Origin: Streptococcus sp. A12
GTDB lineage: Bacteria; Bacillota; Bacilli; Lactobacillales; Streptococcaceae
Length of the DNA: 14,299 bases
Assembly (NCBI RefSeq): GCF_905372335.1
Contig: NZ_CAJPOU010000036.1
Span: 1-14,299, forward strand
Direction: 5' to 3'
Both the position numbers and the translations under genes were made by a program. The notes below the pieces were generated by a model. That model saw only the letters and a list, made by a program, of their open reading frames with translations, searched no databases and was not told the DNA's origin. This document shows positions 1 through 6,294 of this stretch, in pieces (the first letter of the stretch is position 1; each line of letters opens with the position of its first letter).

Positions 1-797
1 TCACCTTTTTTAGCAAGAAGGAAATCTCCATCTGATTGTTTCACAAACGTTAACTTATATTGGTCTGTCGTTGAAGATTTAAAACGGATCGTCATAGTAG
101 TGACAATATCATGTGTTTTGTAGTCTTCATCTGCAGACAAAGAGAGAGAATAAATGGTATTATCTTTCAAAACTTCCTTGTAAGAAACGCCATCCTTACC
201 AGTTTTGGAATCTCCGACTTTGAGGTTGTCATAGTAAGATGAGGTCATAAAATCGTCCTCAGCTTCGTCATAATTTCCTGAATAATAGAGATCCTGTAAA
301 TAATAGGTATCTCCCTCTTTCTTAAAGGTCAGTCTCATATCACGAACGGTATGGAATTGACTATAGGTATCATCCTGATCTTCTTCTAACTCGCCCCACT
401 CTAAATCAATGAGATCTCTTCTAAACGAACCTTGCAAAGCTTTTCCGTGCTCATCCACAACATCTTCAATGGATGTTCCCAAATCTGGAGTTGAGTATGT
501 GCCAAGCTCGAGGTTAGCCAAATCTGTAATGTTCCAAGAAAAATCAGTATCGTCTGGATCAATATATTTTCCAGCCTGATCACGTTTTGATTTCCCTGCA
601 TCAGCTTTCGGATGAAGGACTGGCGAGGAACTTTTAGCACTATTTGCCGCACCCATAGAATGGCCAAAGAAGAGACCGGTAATGACTCCTAAGACCGCAA
701 AGCCACTAATACAAGCAATTAACAGACCTTTCCCTGGCTTCTTTTGATCACCAGTTTCTGGCACACCAAATGGTGCCTGTGATTGATTCGTATTCAT
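1..797 (-). CDS. Membrane-anchored protein of unknown function, C-terminus cut by window edge
   Basis: An open frame of 265 codons runs from an ATG at 797 to the left edge without a stop, so the protein is partial at its C-terminus, probably by only a few residues because the end aligns with the last residues of its neighbour. Residues 1-23 are polar and include PFG and KKPGK. Residues 24-45 form one hydrophobic segment, followed by a Ser/Ala linker and an acidic domain of about 200 residues, probably outside the cell. It is a paralog of the protein at 819-2027: both share an F-[ST]-W-x-[IL]-x-DLA motif, a GD-x-KTGK-x-G motif, a YYL motif and a closing DGDFL. An AGGAG lies 11 nt before the ATG. 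The gap to the upstream gene is 21 bp, so the two are probably co-transcribed. I do not recognise a named family, and I see no enzymatic motif. Function unknown. Confidence 0.85.
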   Translation of the reverse strand, partial: MNTNQSQAPFGVPETGDQKKPGKGLLIACISGFAVLGVITGLFFGHSMGAANSAKSSSPVLHPKADAGKSKRDQAGKYIDPDDTDFSWNITDLANLELGTYSTPDLGTSIEDVVDEHGKALQGSFRRDLIDLEWGELEEDQDDTYSQFHTVRDMRLTFKKEGDTYYLQDLYYSGNYDEAEDDFMTSSYYDNLKVGDSKTGKDGVSYKEVLKDNTIYSLSLSADEDYKTHDIVTTMTIRFKSSTTDQYKLTFVKQSDGDFLLAKKG

Positions 798-818
798 CTT
801 TCATCTATCTCCTCTATA

Positions 819-2027
819 TTAAAAACGTTCTGGACCAATGTATAAGAAGTCCCCATCTGGTTGTGCTAAGAAGCGTAATGTCTTATAATCGTCTCCCACT
901 TTAAGGTTGATCTTTGCAACCACTCGAGTAGAGTCATACTCTTCTCCATCAGCAGTGATTTTTGTCTCTGTACCTATTTGAACATTTTGTTTATGTTTCT
1001 TCAAAACTTCCAATAAGGAGGTTCCACCTTTACCAGTTTTCTTATCTCCTTTTTTCAGATCTTTGAATTCTTTCGTGCTCATCTCACGATCTGTAGAAGT
1101 ATCTTCATCTTCATCGTCTTCACTCGCATAGACTTCTTCCAAGTTAAAGGCTTCTACAGATTTCAAATAATAGTTGCCATCCACTTTTTCAAATTTGAAA
1201 TAAATATTTTGGTGAGAGGCGTTCTTTGCACGATCCCAAGTAAGAGTCATGCCTTTCTTTTCATAATCGACACTGGTAGCCAATCCATAAGTTTCAACAA
1301 TCTGATCAGCAGTCAAGCCATAACCATCCTTGTTGCTATAACTTAATGCAGCAAGGTCTTTTAGGGTCCAAGTAAAGATTACCTCATCCTTTTCTGTAAT
1401 AAAGCCTGTCTTTGTTTTCTTAGCTTCTTCACTAGCACGGTCTAATCGTTTGGTACGTTTGGCATCTGCTTGAGGCTTAGATGAATGTCCCCAGAAATAG
1501 CCAGCTCCGCCACCGATCAAGCCACCAAGAAAGAGGGCAAGAATAGAAAAGACGATAAAGTTAGTCCATCCACTCTTCGGTTTTGGCTGAACATTCCATT
1601 GTGATTGAAAGGCTTGAGGGTTCCCTTGTTGGTAGAAAGGATTGTTTTCTACCTGTGGCGCTTGATTTTGGAAAAATTGTTCCTGTCCTCCAGCTTGTGG
1701 TCCTTCTACTGGAGAAGACTGTTGGAAGCCTTGCGCTCCTGGTGCACCAAATGGCTCATAAGCTGTTTGGCTATTTTGTACTCCAAAAGGGTCTTGGAAG
1801 TTTTGGCCCGTTGAATCTTCAAGAGTTTCTTGAGCAGCCTGCCCCCCTTGTGCTCCAAAAGGCTCTTGGACGGTTTGACCCGTTTGGGCTTCAAGAGGTG
1901 GTTGAACAGTTTGTTCGTTTTGTGCTCCAAAAGGTTCTTGAACAGTTTGTCCCTCTTGTGTTCCAAAAGGTTCTTGAACAGTTTGTCCCTCTTGTGTTCC
2001 AAAAGGTGTCTTGTCTTCTGTTGTCAT
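819..2027 (-). CDS. Repeat-bearing single-pass membrane protein of unknown function (402 aa)
   Basis: Residues 7-102 are eight consecutive 12-residue units related to EPFGTQEGQTVQ, followed by more Gln-rich, low-complexity sequence to about 150. A single hydrophobic segment lies at about 154-179, preceded by PKPKSG. There is no N-terminal signal peptide, so the repeat arm is most simply placed in the cytoplasm and the 220-residue C-terminal part outside. That C-terminal part shows two loosely similar halves: one around FTWTLKDLAAL to NYYL, and one around FKDLKKGD to DGDFL. They are separated by an acidic linker of Asp/Glu. This spacing is reminiscent of tandem small alpha/beta domains such as the BLIP or PepSY type, but that is a guess. 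An AAAGGAG sits about 6 nt before the ATG. It is the first gene of a pair with the paralog at 1-797. The function is unknown; a surface or envelope sensing or binding role is possible. Confidence 0.9.
   Translation of the reverse strand: MTTEDKTPFGTQEGQTVQEPFGTQEGQTVQEPFGAQNEQTVQPPLEAQTGQTVQEPFGAQGGQAAQETLEDSTGQNFQDPFGVQNSQTAYEPFGAPGAQGFQQSSPVEGPQAGGQEQFFQNQAPQVENNPFYQQGNPQAFQSQWNVQPKPKSGWTNFIVFSILALFLGGLIGGGAGYFWGHSSKPQADAKRTKRLDRASEEAKKTKTGFITEKDEVIFTWTLKDLAALSYSNKDGYGLTADQIVETYGLATSVDYEKKGMTLTWDRAKNASHQNIYFKFEKVDGNYYLKSVEAFNLEEVYASEDDEDEDTSTDREMSTKEFKDLKKGDKKTGKGGTSLLEVLKKHKQNVQIGTETKITADGEEYDSTRVVAKINLKVGDDYKTLRFLAQPDGDFLYIGPERF
1722..2009 (-). repeat. Eight tandem in-frame 36-bp repeats
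   Basis: The region encodes residues 7-102 of the protein at 819-2027 as eight contiguous 12-codon units. Two neighbouring copies are identical at DNA level (1933-1968 and 1969-2004). Copies further from the start codon are progressively diverged; units 4 and 6 have lost the PFG core. Because every unit is 36 bp, copy-number change keeps the frame. Confidence 0.92.
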
Positions 2028-2098
2028 AATCTCTCCTTTACTAAAAACCTTCGCTCATCGTTCTTTCTACTTTTTTGTGATCATAGTTTGACGTGCAA

Positions 2099-2128
2099 AG
2101 TATAAATATAGTAGTTCTACTATATCAT
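2099..2128 (-). promoter_or_regulatory. Probable promoter with operator-like inverted repeat for the membrane-protein pair
   Basis: On the minus strand a TATACT (2104-2099) fits a -10 box. The best -35 candidate is ATGATA (2128-2123) with an 18-nt spacer, a weak match. A perfect inverted repeat with 9-bp arms, ATATAGTAG and CTACTATAT (2106-2114 and 2117-2125), fills the spacer between them, the place where a repressor or a spacer-remodelling activator would bind. The predicted leader is about 65 nt to the ATG at 2027. Confidence 0.5.
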
Positions 2129-2178
2129 AAAACAGTCTATTTTTCCACCTCATTCTTTCTGAGATATGGAAAGCGATT

Positions 2179-2206
2179 AAAAAACGACCTCTTTCGAGAT
2201 CGTTTT
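2179..2206 (-). terminator. Intrinsic terminator of pgi
   Basis: Ten nucleotides past the pgi stop, an 11-bp stem (2196-2206 with 2181-2191, one G-U pair) closes a GAAA tetraloop and ends in a run of six T on the minus strand. Confidence 0.85.
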
Positions 2207-2215
2207 GTTTGTCTA

Positions 2216-3565
2216 TTATAGACGAGCGTTGAGTTCTTTGCTCAATTCTTCAAATCCTGGTTTACCAAGAAGGGCAAACATGTTACGTTTGTATGCTTCA
2301 ACACCTGGTTGATCAAATGGGTTGATAGCGTTCAAGTAACCTGAAAGAGCGATGGCCAATTCGAAGAAGTAGATGGTGTAACCGAGAGTGAAGGCATCTT
2401 GCTCAGGAAGAGTCACGTACATGTTTGGTACGTCACCATCTGTGTGGGCAAGAAGAACACCGTCAGTCGCTTTTTTGTTCACGAAGTCAACGTCTTTTCC
2501 TTGAAGATAACCAAGTCCGTCAAGGTCTTCTTCCAAAGTAGGAATGATCACGTTCTTGCGTGGTTTGTCAACACGGACAACTGTTTCAAACATGATACGA
2601 GTTCCTTCTTGGATAAATTGACCCAATGAGTGCAAGTCTGTTGAGAAGTTAGCTGAAGTTGGGTAAATACCTTTTTGGTCTTTCCCTTCTGACTCACCAG
2701 CCAATTGTTTCCACCATTCTGAGAAGTATTGAAGTGATGGCTCGTAGTTTACCAAGATTTCAGTCGCATAGCCTTTGCGGTAAAGGATGTTACGAACAGC
2801 TGCATATTGGTAAGCTTCATTTTCAGAAAGTTTGTCTGAAGTGTAGTCTTTACGAGCTGCGTTCGCACCTTCCATAAGGGCTTTGATGTCTGCACCTGAT
2901 GCTGCGATTGGAAGCAAACCAACTGCTGTCAATACTGAGAAGCGTCCACCGATGTCATCTGGAACCACGAATGTTTCCCAACCGTTGGCATCTGCTTCAA
3001 CCTTAACAGCACCTTTTTGGCGGTCAGTTGTAGCGTAGATACGTTTGTTGGCTTCTTCTTGACCGTATTTCTTAACCAAGAGTTCTTTGAAGACACGGAA
3101 AGCGATCGCTGGTTCTGTTGTTGTACCTGATTTAGAAATCACGTTTACTGAGAAGTCTTTGTCTGCAACATACTCTACCAAGTCAGCAAGGTAAGTAGAT
3201 GAAATTGAGTTTCCAGCGTAAAGGATTTGTGGGGCTTTGCGTTCTTCTTTTGTTTGCAAGTTAGCAAAGTGGTGGTTCAAGAAGTCGATGGCTGCTTTGG
3301 CACCAAGGTAAGATCCACCGATACCGATCACAACCAAGACATCGCTGTCTGATTTGATTTGCTCTGCAGCTTTCAAGATGCGGTCAAATTCTTCGCGGTC
3401 ATAATTTTCAGGAAGGTCCAACCAACCCAAAAAGTCGCTTCCAGCACCAGTTCCTTTACGGATTAATTCATCTGCTGCTGTTACTTGTGATTGCATGTAT
3501 TCCACTTCATGTGGGGCAACAAATTTGTCCAAAACTTTTGAATAATCAAATTTAATATGTGACAT
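2216..3565 (-). CDS. pgi: Glucose-6-phosphate isomerase
   Basis: Interconverts glucose-6-phosphate and fructose-6-phosphate in glycolysis and gluconeogenesis, in the cytoplasm. The protein has 449 residues, the usual length of the short Gram-positive form. It shows the sugar-phosphate binding stretches VVIGIGGSYLGAKA and SKSGTTTEPA, the family signature DDIGGRFSVLTAVG, the GESEGK segment that carries the catalytic Glu, and a C-terminal FALLGKPGFE. The frame is open upstream to an ATG at 3622, but I chose the ATG at 3565: a GGAGG lies 6 nt before it, the protein then begins MSHIKFDYSK as in relatives, and the longer start would overlap the -35 box. It appears to be transcribed alone, with its own promoter and terminator. 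Confidence 0.97.
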   Translation of the reverse strand: MSHIKFDYSKVLDKFVAPHEVEYMQSQVTAADELIRKGTGAGSDFLGWLDLPENYDREEFDRILKAAEQIKSDSDVLVVIGIGGSYLGAKAAIDFLNHHFANLQTKEERKAPQILYAGNSISSTYLADLVEYVADKDFSVNVISKSGTTTEPAIAFRVFKELLVKKYGQEEANKRIYATTDRQKGAVKVEADANGWETFVVPDDIGGRFSVLTAVGLLPIAASGADIKALMEGANAARKDYTSDKLSENEAYQYAAVRNILYRKGYATEILVNYEPSLQYFSEWWKQLAGESEGKDQKGIYPTSANFSTDLHSLGQFIQEGTRIMFETVVRVDKPRKNVIIPTLEEDLDGLGYLQGKDVDFVNKKATDGVLLAHTDGDVPNMYVTLPEQDAFTLGYTIYFFELAIALSGYLNAINPFDQPGVEAYKRNMFALLGKPGFEELSKELNARL

Positions 3566-3593
3566 GATATTCCTCCATTTTTTATTCCACTCT

Positions 3594-3622
3594 ATCATAT
3601 CGCTTTCATACTTATTTAGCAA
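3594..3622 (-). promoter_or_regulatory. pgi promoter
   Basis: TTGCTA (3622-3617) and TATGAT (3599-3594) are separated by 17 nt on the minus strand, about 30 nt before the chosen pgi start. The stretch between here and the 4.5S RNA (about 3623-3876) is AT-rich and holds no gene that I can support. Confidence 0.75.
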
Positions 3623-3876
3623 GTAATTTATTGTTTTAAAACGCTTCCAATTTAATTTTTTATAAAGGAGCTAATCCTAGTAGCCATCTGAAAGCAATCG
3701 TTTGCGTAAGTCGGAAAATTTTAGCCCTATTAATAAGAATATTTTTGATTAAGAAGAAAGCCAATATGCTTTTTAAAATTAGAGGTTAGCTGAATTCATT
3801 ATAGGTCCATTCCAACTAGATTCACTGCTCCAATATTCATCTGTGTCTTGCAGGCTTGATTCATTAAGAGCAATAG

Positions 3877-3952
3877 AAAAGAGCACACAGTTTACATCGC
3901 TTAGGGCTGCTGGATTCCTCCCCTGACCCGCTTCACGCAAAACTGTTGCTCC
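3877..3952 (-). ncRNA. ffs: 4.5S signal recognition particle RNA
   Basis: The minus strand contains the conserved SRP RNA core: GGTCAGGGGAGGAATCC followed by AGCAGCCCTAAGCG, which is the asymmetric loop, the tetraloop hairpin and the Ffh-binding A/C-rich strand. Flanking sequences GAGCAACAGTTT and AAACTGTGTGCTC pair to close the long helix. The RNA works with Ffh to target membrane and secreted proteins to the translocon. An extended -10 (TGTTATACT, -10 at 3965-3960) places the start near 3952, and the helix ends in four T. The exact 3' end is uncertain. It lies just downstream of tadA, the usual place in streptococci as I recall. Confidence 0.94.
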
Positions 3953-3959
3953 ATTAATT

Positions 3960-3968
3960 AGTATAACA
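3960..3968 (-). promoter_or_regulatory. Extended -10 promoter of ffs
   Basis: TGTTATACT on the minus strand, with no good -35 box, lies 7 nt before the first paired G of the 4.5S RNA. The RNA therefore need not depend on read-through from tadA. Confidence 0.65.
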
Positions 3969-3991
3969 CAAACTTTTGATTTTGGCTAATT

Positions 3992-4459
3992 TTATTTTTT
4001 CCTTCTCTGTCTGAAAAATTCCTGCATGATTTGAGCGCATTCTTCTTGGAGAACACCTGTCTCCACCTCTACTCGATGATTCAGGCGCTCATCCGTCAGA
4101 ATATCATAAAGGCTGCCAGCTGCTCCAAACTTTTGATTTGCTGCTCCATAGACAACATGGGGGATGCGTGCCAGACCGATTGCTCCACTGCACATGACAC
4201 AGGGTTCAATGGTCACAAAAAGCGTTGTACCCAGCAAGCGCCAGCTATTTTCATGCAGATTCGCCTCTTCGATAGCCATAATCTCCGCATGCATAACAGC
4301 CCGCTGCAGCTCCTCACGTGCATTGTGACCGCGGCCAATAATCTTACCTTCTTTAACCAAGACACAGCCGATGGGAATTTCATCATGAGCTAGGGCAGTC
4401 TCCGCCTCCTTCAAAGCTTCCCGCATAAATGCTTCTTTTTCTTCAATCGTATAATTCAT
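3992..4459 (-). CDS. tadA: tRNA-specific adenosine deaminase
   Basis: Deaminates adenosine 34 of tRNA-Arg(ACG) to inosine, which allows wobble decoding of CGN codons. The 155-residue protein has the zinc deaminase signature: HAE at residues 57-59 (zinc ligand His and proton-shuttle Glu) and PCVMC with the two zinc-binding Cys at 87 and 90. IPIGCVLV and GRGHN before these are also typical. The start at 4459 gives MNYTIEEKEAF and the standard family length. The frame is open to 4504, but a start there would sit on the -10 box. The start ATG is preceded by another ATG directly in frame (4462), and the ribosome-binding site is weak (GAAAG). It is a single gene between a small RNA and ffs. Confidence 0.95.
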   Translation of the reverse strand: MNYTIEEKEAFMREALKEAETALAHDEIPIGCVLVKEGKIIGRGHNAREELQRAVMHAEIMAIEEANLHENSWRLLGTTLFVTIEPCVMCSGAIGLARIPHVVYGAANQKFGAAGSLYDILTDERLNHRVEVETGVLQEECAQIMQEFFRQRRKK

Positions 4460-4492
4460 CATTGTCTTTCTAAAACTATAGTCGTCTATCTC

Positions 4493-4501
4493 ATTATACC
4501 A
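4493..4501 (-). promoter_or_regulatory. Extended -10 promoter of tadA
   Basis: TGGTATAAT on the minus strand (TATAAT at 4498-4493) is an extended -10 about 33 nt before the chosen tadA start. The -35 is only loosely matched. It lies immediately after the U-tract of the small RNA terminator. Confidence 0.6.
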
Positions 4502-4522
4502 CAAGCCTGCTGCACTTCTCAG

Positions 4523-4615
4523 AAAAAATAAAAGCCACCACTGAGGTGACTTTCAGGAGATTATTATGAAAAAGTTTAGGATTTTTAAACAAAGTAAGGA
4601 GGTCTTTGTTTATGC
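4523..4615 (-). ncRNA. csRNA-family (CiaR-dependent) small regulatory RNA
   Basis: The streptococcal csRNAs (ccn genes) are about 90-150 nt RNAs switched on by the response regulator CiaR, and they act by pairing with ribosome-binding sites. This locus fits closely. A CiaR-type direct repeat lies 10 nt upstream of the -10 TATACT. The transcript would start near 4615 and form a hairpin AAACAAAG/CUUUGUUU whose loop exposes ACCUCCUUA, an anti-Shine-Dalgarno. A second single-stranded segment carries CAUAAUAAUCUCCU. It ends in a terminator at 4531-4553 followed by T-rich sequence. Predicted length is about 93 nt. Start and end are inferred from the promoter and terminator. I cannot say which numbered csRNA it is. 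Confidence 0.88.
4531..4553 (-). terminator. Terminator of the csRNA
   Basis: AAAGTCACC and GGTGGCTTT pair as a 9-bp stem with one G-U pair around a 5-nt loop on the minus strand, followed by TTATTTTTT down to 4523. On the plus strand the same stem has an A-C mismatch, so the minus orientation is favoured. Confidence 0.8.
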
Positions 4616-4619
4616 TATT

Positions 4620-4652
4620 AGTATAAAATATATATCTTAAATGAATCTTAAG
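4620..4652 (-). promoter_or_regulatory. CiaR-type promoter of the small RNA
   Basis: On the minus strand CTTAAG-ATTCA-TTTAAG (4652-4636) matches the CiaR direct repeat TTTAAG-N5-TTTAAG with one mismatch in the first half. Exactly 10 nt separate it from the -10 TATACT (4625-4620), the spacing known for CiaR-activated csRNA promoters. No separate -35 box is needed. Confidence 0.85.
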
Positions 4653-4666
4653 ATGAAATTTTCTTA

Positions 4667-4697
4667 CAAAAAAGCACAAGAAGCAATTCCTTGTGCT
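4667..4697 (-). terminator. purA terminator
   Basis: AGCACAAG (4697-4690) pairs with CTTGTGCT (4680-4673) on the minus strand and is followed by six T. It lies just past the purA stop and directly before the CiaR site of the small RNA. Confidence 0.88.
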
Positions 4698-4704
4698 GAC
4701 TTTT

Positions 4705-5997
4705 TTATAAATTAGACCAAACGCTTTCCAAGATATTGGTCTGCTCGCGGCCAGGACCGACTGAGAAGGTAGAAATGCGAACGCCAACCAGCTCACTTAC
4801 TCGCCGAACATAGTTGCGAGCATTTTCTGGTAGATCTTCTAACTTACGAACACCAGTAATATCTTCGGACCATCCAGGGAGCTCTTCGTAAATCGGCTTA
4901 CAACGTTTAAGCTGTTCCAAACTAGCCGGATAATGGTCAATTCGCTGACCATCCAAGTCATAGGCAACACAGATTTTCACCGTATCCAGACCACTCAAAA
5001 CATCGATGGAGTTAAGCGAAAGATTGGTAATCCCTGATACACGGCGGCTATGGCGCATAACAACAGAATCAAACCATCCCACTCGACGCGGACGTCCTGT
5101 TGTTGTACCATACTCATGACCCACCTCACGAATGCGGTCACCTACTTCATCGAAAAGCTCTGTCGGAAAAGGACCATCACCAACACGACTTGTATAGGCT
5201 TTACAAACACCCACAACTTTGTCAATCTTGCTAGGACCCACACCAGAACCGATCGTTACACCGCCAGCAACAGGATTAGAGGAGGTTACAAATGGATAAG
5301 TTCCTTGGTCAATATCTAGCATAACTCCTTGAGCCCCTTCAAAGAGCACTCGCTTGCCTTGATCCAGCGCATCGTTGAGGATGACAGAAGTATCTGTCAC
5401 ATACTGCTTGATTTGTTGCCCATATTCATAGTATTCTTCAAAAATATCATCAAAGTTAATTGCTGTACTATCGTACAATCTCTCAAAGAGGCGGTTTTTC
5501 TCAGCTAAATTACGCTCCAAGCGTTCTCTGAAAATGTCTCTATCTAAAAGATCTGCAATCCGGATACCAACACGCGCAGCCTTATCCATATAAGCAGGTC
5601 CAATTCCTTTAATAGTAGTTCCAATTTTATTGTCACCTTTGGCCTCTTCCTGCAGGCGATCCAGCTCAATATGATAAGGTAAGATAACATGAGCCCGGTC
5701 TGAGATACGAAGATTATCCGTTGTCACACCTTCTTCATGTAAATAATTCAGTTCTTTAACTAGAGATTTAGGATTAACCACCATCCCGTTTCCAATGACT
5801 GAGATTTTTTCTGGGAAGAAAATCCCTGATGGAATCAAGTGCAGTTTGTACTTCTTACCGTCAATCACGATGGTATGACCAGCATTGTCACCACCTTGAT
5901 AACGGGCAATCACTTCGGCATTAGCAGAAAGGAAGTCTGTGATCTTACCTTTCCCTTCATCTCCCCACTGGGTTCCTACAACAACTACTGATGTCAT
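4705..5997 (-). CDS. purA: Adenylosuccinate synthetase
   Basis: Joins IMP and aspartate using GTP to give adenylosuccinate, the first committed step to AMP. The 430-residue protein has the glycine-rich GTQWGDEGKGK near residue 8, GGDNAGHT near 36, the IMP-contacting KGIGPAY region, GTTTGRPRR and the C-terminal SVGPGREQT. Length and sequence are typical for streptococci. The ATG at 5997 is secure because the protein begins MTSVVVVGTQWG and a TAA lies upstream in frame. Its ribosome-binding site is unusual: the nearest good one, AAAGGA, is 26 nt upstream with a hairpin in between. It is transcribed alone from a strong promoter, with a PurBox further upstream. Confidence 0.97.
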   Translation of the reverse strand: MTSVVVVGTQWGDEGKGKITDFLSANAEVIARYQGGDNAGHTIVIDGKKYKLHLIPSGIFFPEKISVIGNGMVVNPKSLVKELNYLHEEGVTTDNLRISDRAHVILPYHIELDRLQEEAKGDNKIGTTIKGIGPAYMDKAARVGIRIADLLDRDIFRERLERNLAEKNRLFERLYDSTAINFDDIFEEYYEYGQQIKQYVTDTSVILNDALDQGKRVLFEGAQGVMLDIDQGTYPFVTSSNPVAGGVTIGSGVGPSKIDKVVGVCKAYTSRVGDGPFPTELFDEVGDRIREVGHEYGTTTGRPRRVGWFDSVVMRHSRRVSGITNLSLNSIDVLSGLDTVKICVAYDLDGQRIDHYPASLEQLKRCKPIYEELPGWSEDITGVRKLEDLPENARNYVRRVSELVGVRISTFSVGPGREQTNILESVWSNL

Positions 5998-6007
5998 AAT
6001 TTTGTCT

Positions 6008-6029
6008 GAGCTGAGACAGCTCGTCCTTT
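6008..6029 (-). promoter_or_regulatory. purA ribosome-binding site separated from the start by a hairpin
   Basis: AAAGGA (6029-6024) is the only good Shine-Dalgarno sequence in the leader and lies 26 nt before the ATG. Between them GAGCTG (6022-6017) and CAGCTC (6013-6008) form a perfect 6-bp hairpin with a 3-nt loop. Folding removes 15 nt and leaves an effective spacing of about 11 nt. A second small hairpin, GCAGG/CCTGC (6058-6054 with 6046-6042), lies further 5' in the leader. Confidence 0.55.
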
Positions 6030-6076
6030 CTTACATACAAGGCAGGAATCTCACCTGCTGGTATATCTTACACTTT

Positions 6077-6105
6077 ATTATAAGAAATTTATTGCTATTT
6101 TTCAA
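6077..6105 (-). promoter_or_regulatory. purA promoter
   Basis: TTGAAA (6105-6100) and TATAAT (6082-6077) are 17 nt apart on the minus strand, giving a leader of about 72 nt. The region 5998-6294 between purA and gshF holds this leader, the promoter and a PurBox. No clear gshF promoter could be picked out. Confidence 0.85.
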
Positions 6106-6202
6106 GAAGAGATAGGGATTTCATTTGGATTTTAACTTTTGGAAATGAATTAGTTTTTCACAAAATCTGTTTTTTCTGAAATTTATCAGCTTATATTAAA
6201 TA

Positions 6203-6215
6203 AAAGTTCGGAATT
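6203..6215 (-). promoter_or_regulatory. PurBox (PurR binding site)
   Basis: The minus strand reads AATTCCGAACTTT, a full match to the lactococcal/streptococcal PurBox AWWWCCGAACWWT. It is oriented toward purA but centred about 140 bp before the predicted purA start of transcription, further than the usual distance of about 75 bp. It also lies about 85 bp before gshF on the other side. Confidence 0.65.
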
Positions 6216-6294
6216 TTTGTAAAAGCGTAGTGGAAATTTGTTTTCTTTTTCCGTTTGTAATAGACTAGAATTACTATCATAGGACGGTGAAACG

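Noticed and set aside
708..722. A lipobox-like LIAC at residues 26-29 of the left-edge protein, suggesting a lipoprotein
   Set aside because: The Cys is at the beginning of the hydrophobic segment rather than after it, so there is no proper signal peptide before it.
1722..2009. Possible CRISPR array, given the 36-bp repeat length
   Set aside because: The units are contiguous without unique spacers, are in frame within a gene and encode a degenerate 12-residue protein repeat.
1583..2029. Long plus-strand open frames (148, 91 and 69 codons) opposite the repeat region
   Set aside because: They mirror the in-frame 36-bp repeats, which keep several frames open; the minus-strand frame has the ribosome-binding site, membrane segment and a paralog.
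2048..2066. A five-codon leader peptide (MSEGF) in the leader of the membrane-protein pair, minus strand
   Set aside because: Its ribosome-binding site is weak and such short frames arise by chance; no repeated regulatory codons are present.
3566..3622. A longer pgi start at 3622 adding 19 residues (MLNKYESD...)
   Set aside because: The extra codons cover the -35 and -10 boxes, and the ATG at 3565 has an ideal ribosome-binding site and the conserved protein start.
4566..4640. A 24-codon plus-strand gene with a perfect AGGAG ribosome-binding site (MKKFRIFKQSK...), and a 4-codon one after AAGGAGG at 4595-4625
   Set aside because: Both are the reverse complement of the csRNA anti-Shine-Dalgarno segments. 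The minus-strand promoter, CiaR repeat and terminator explain the region, and no plus-strand promoter was seen.
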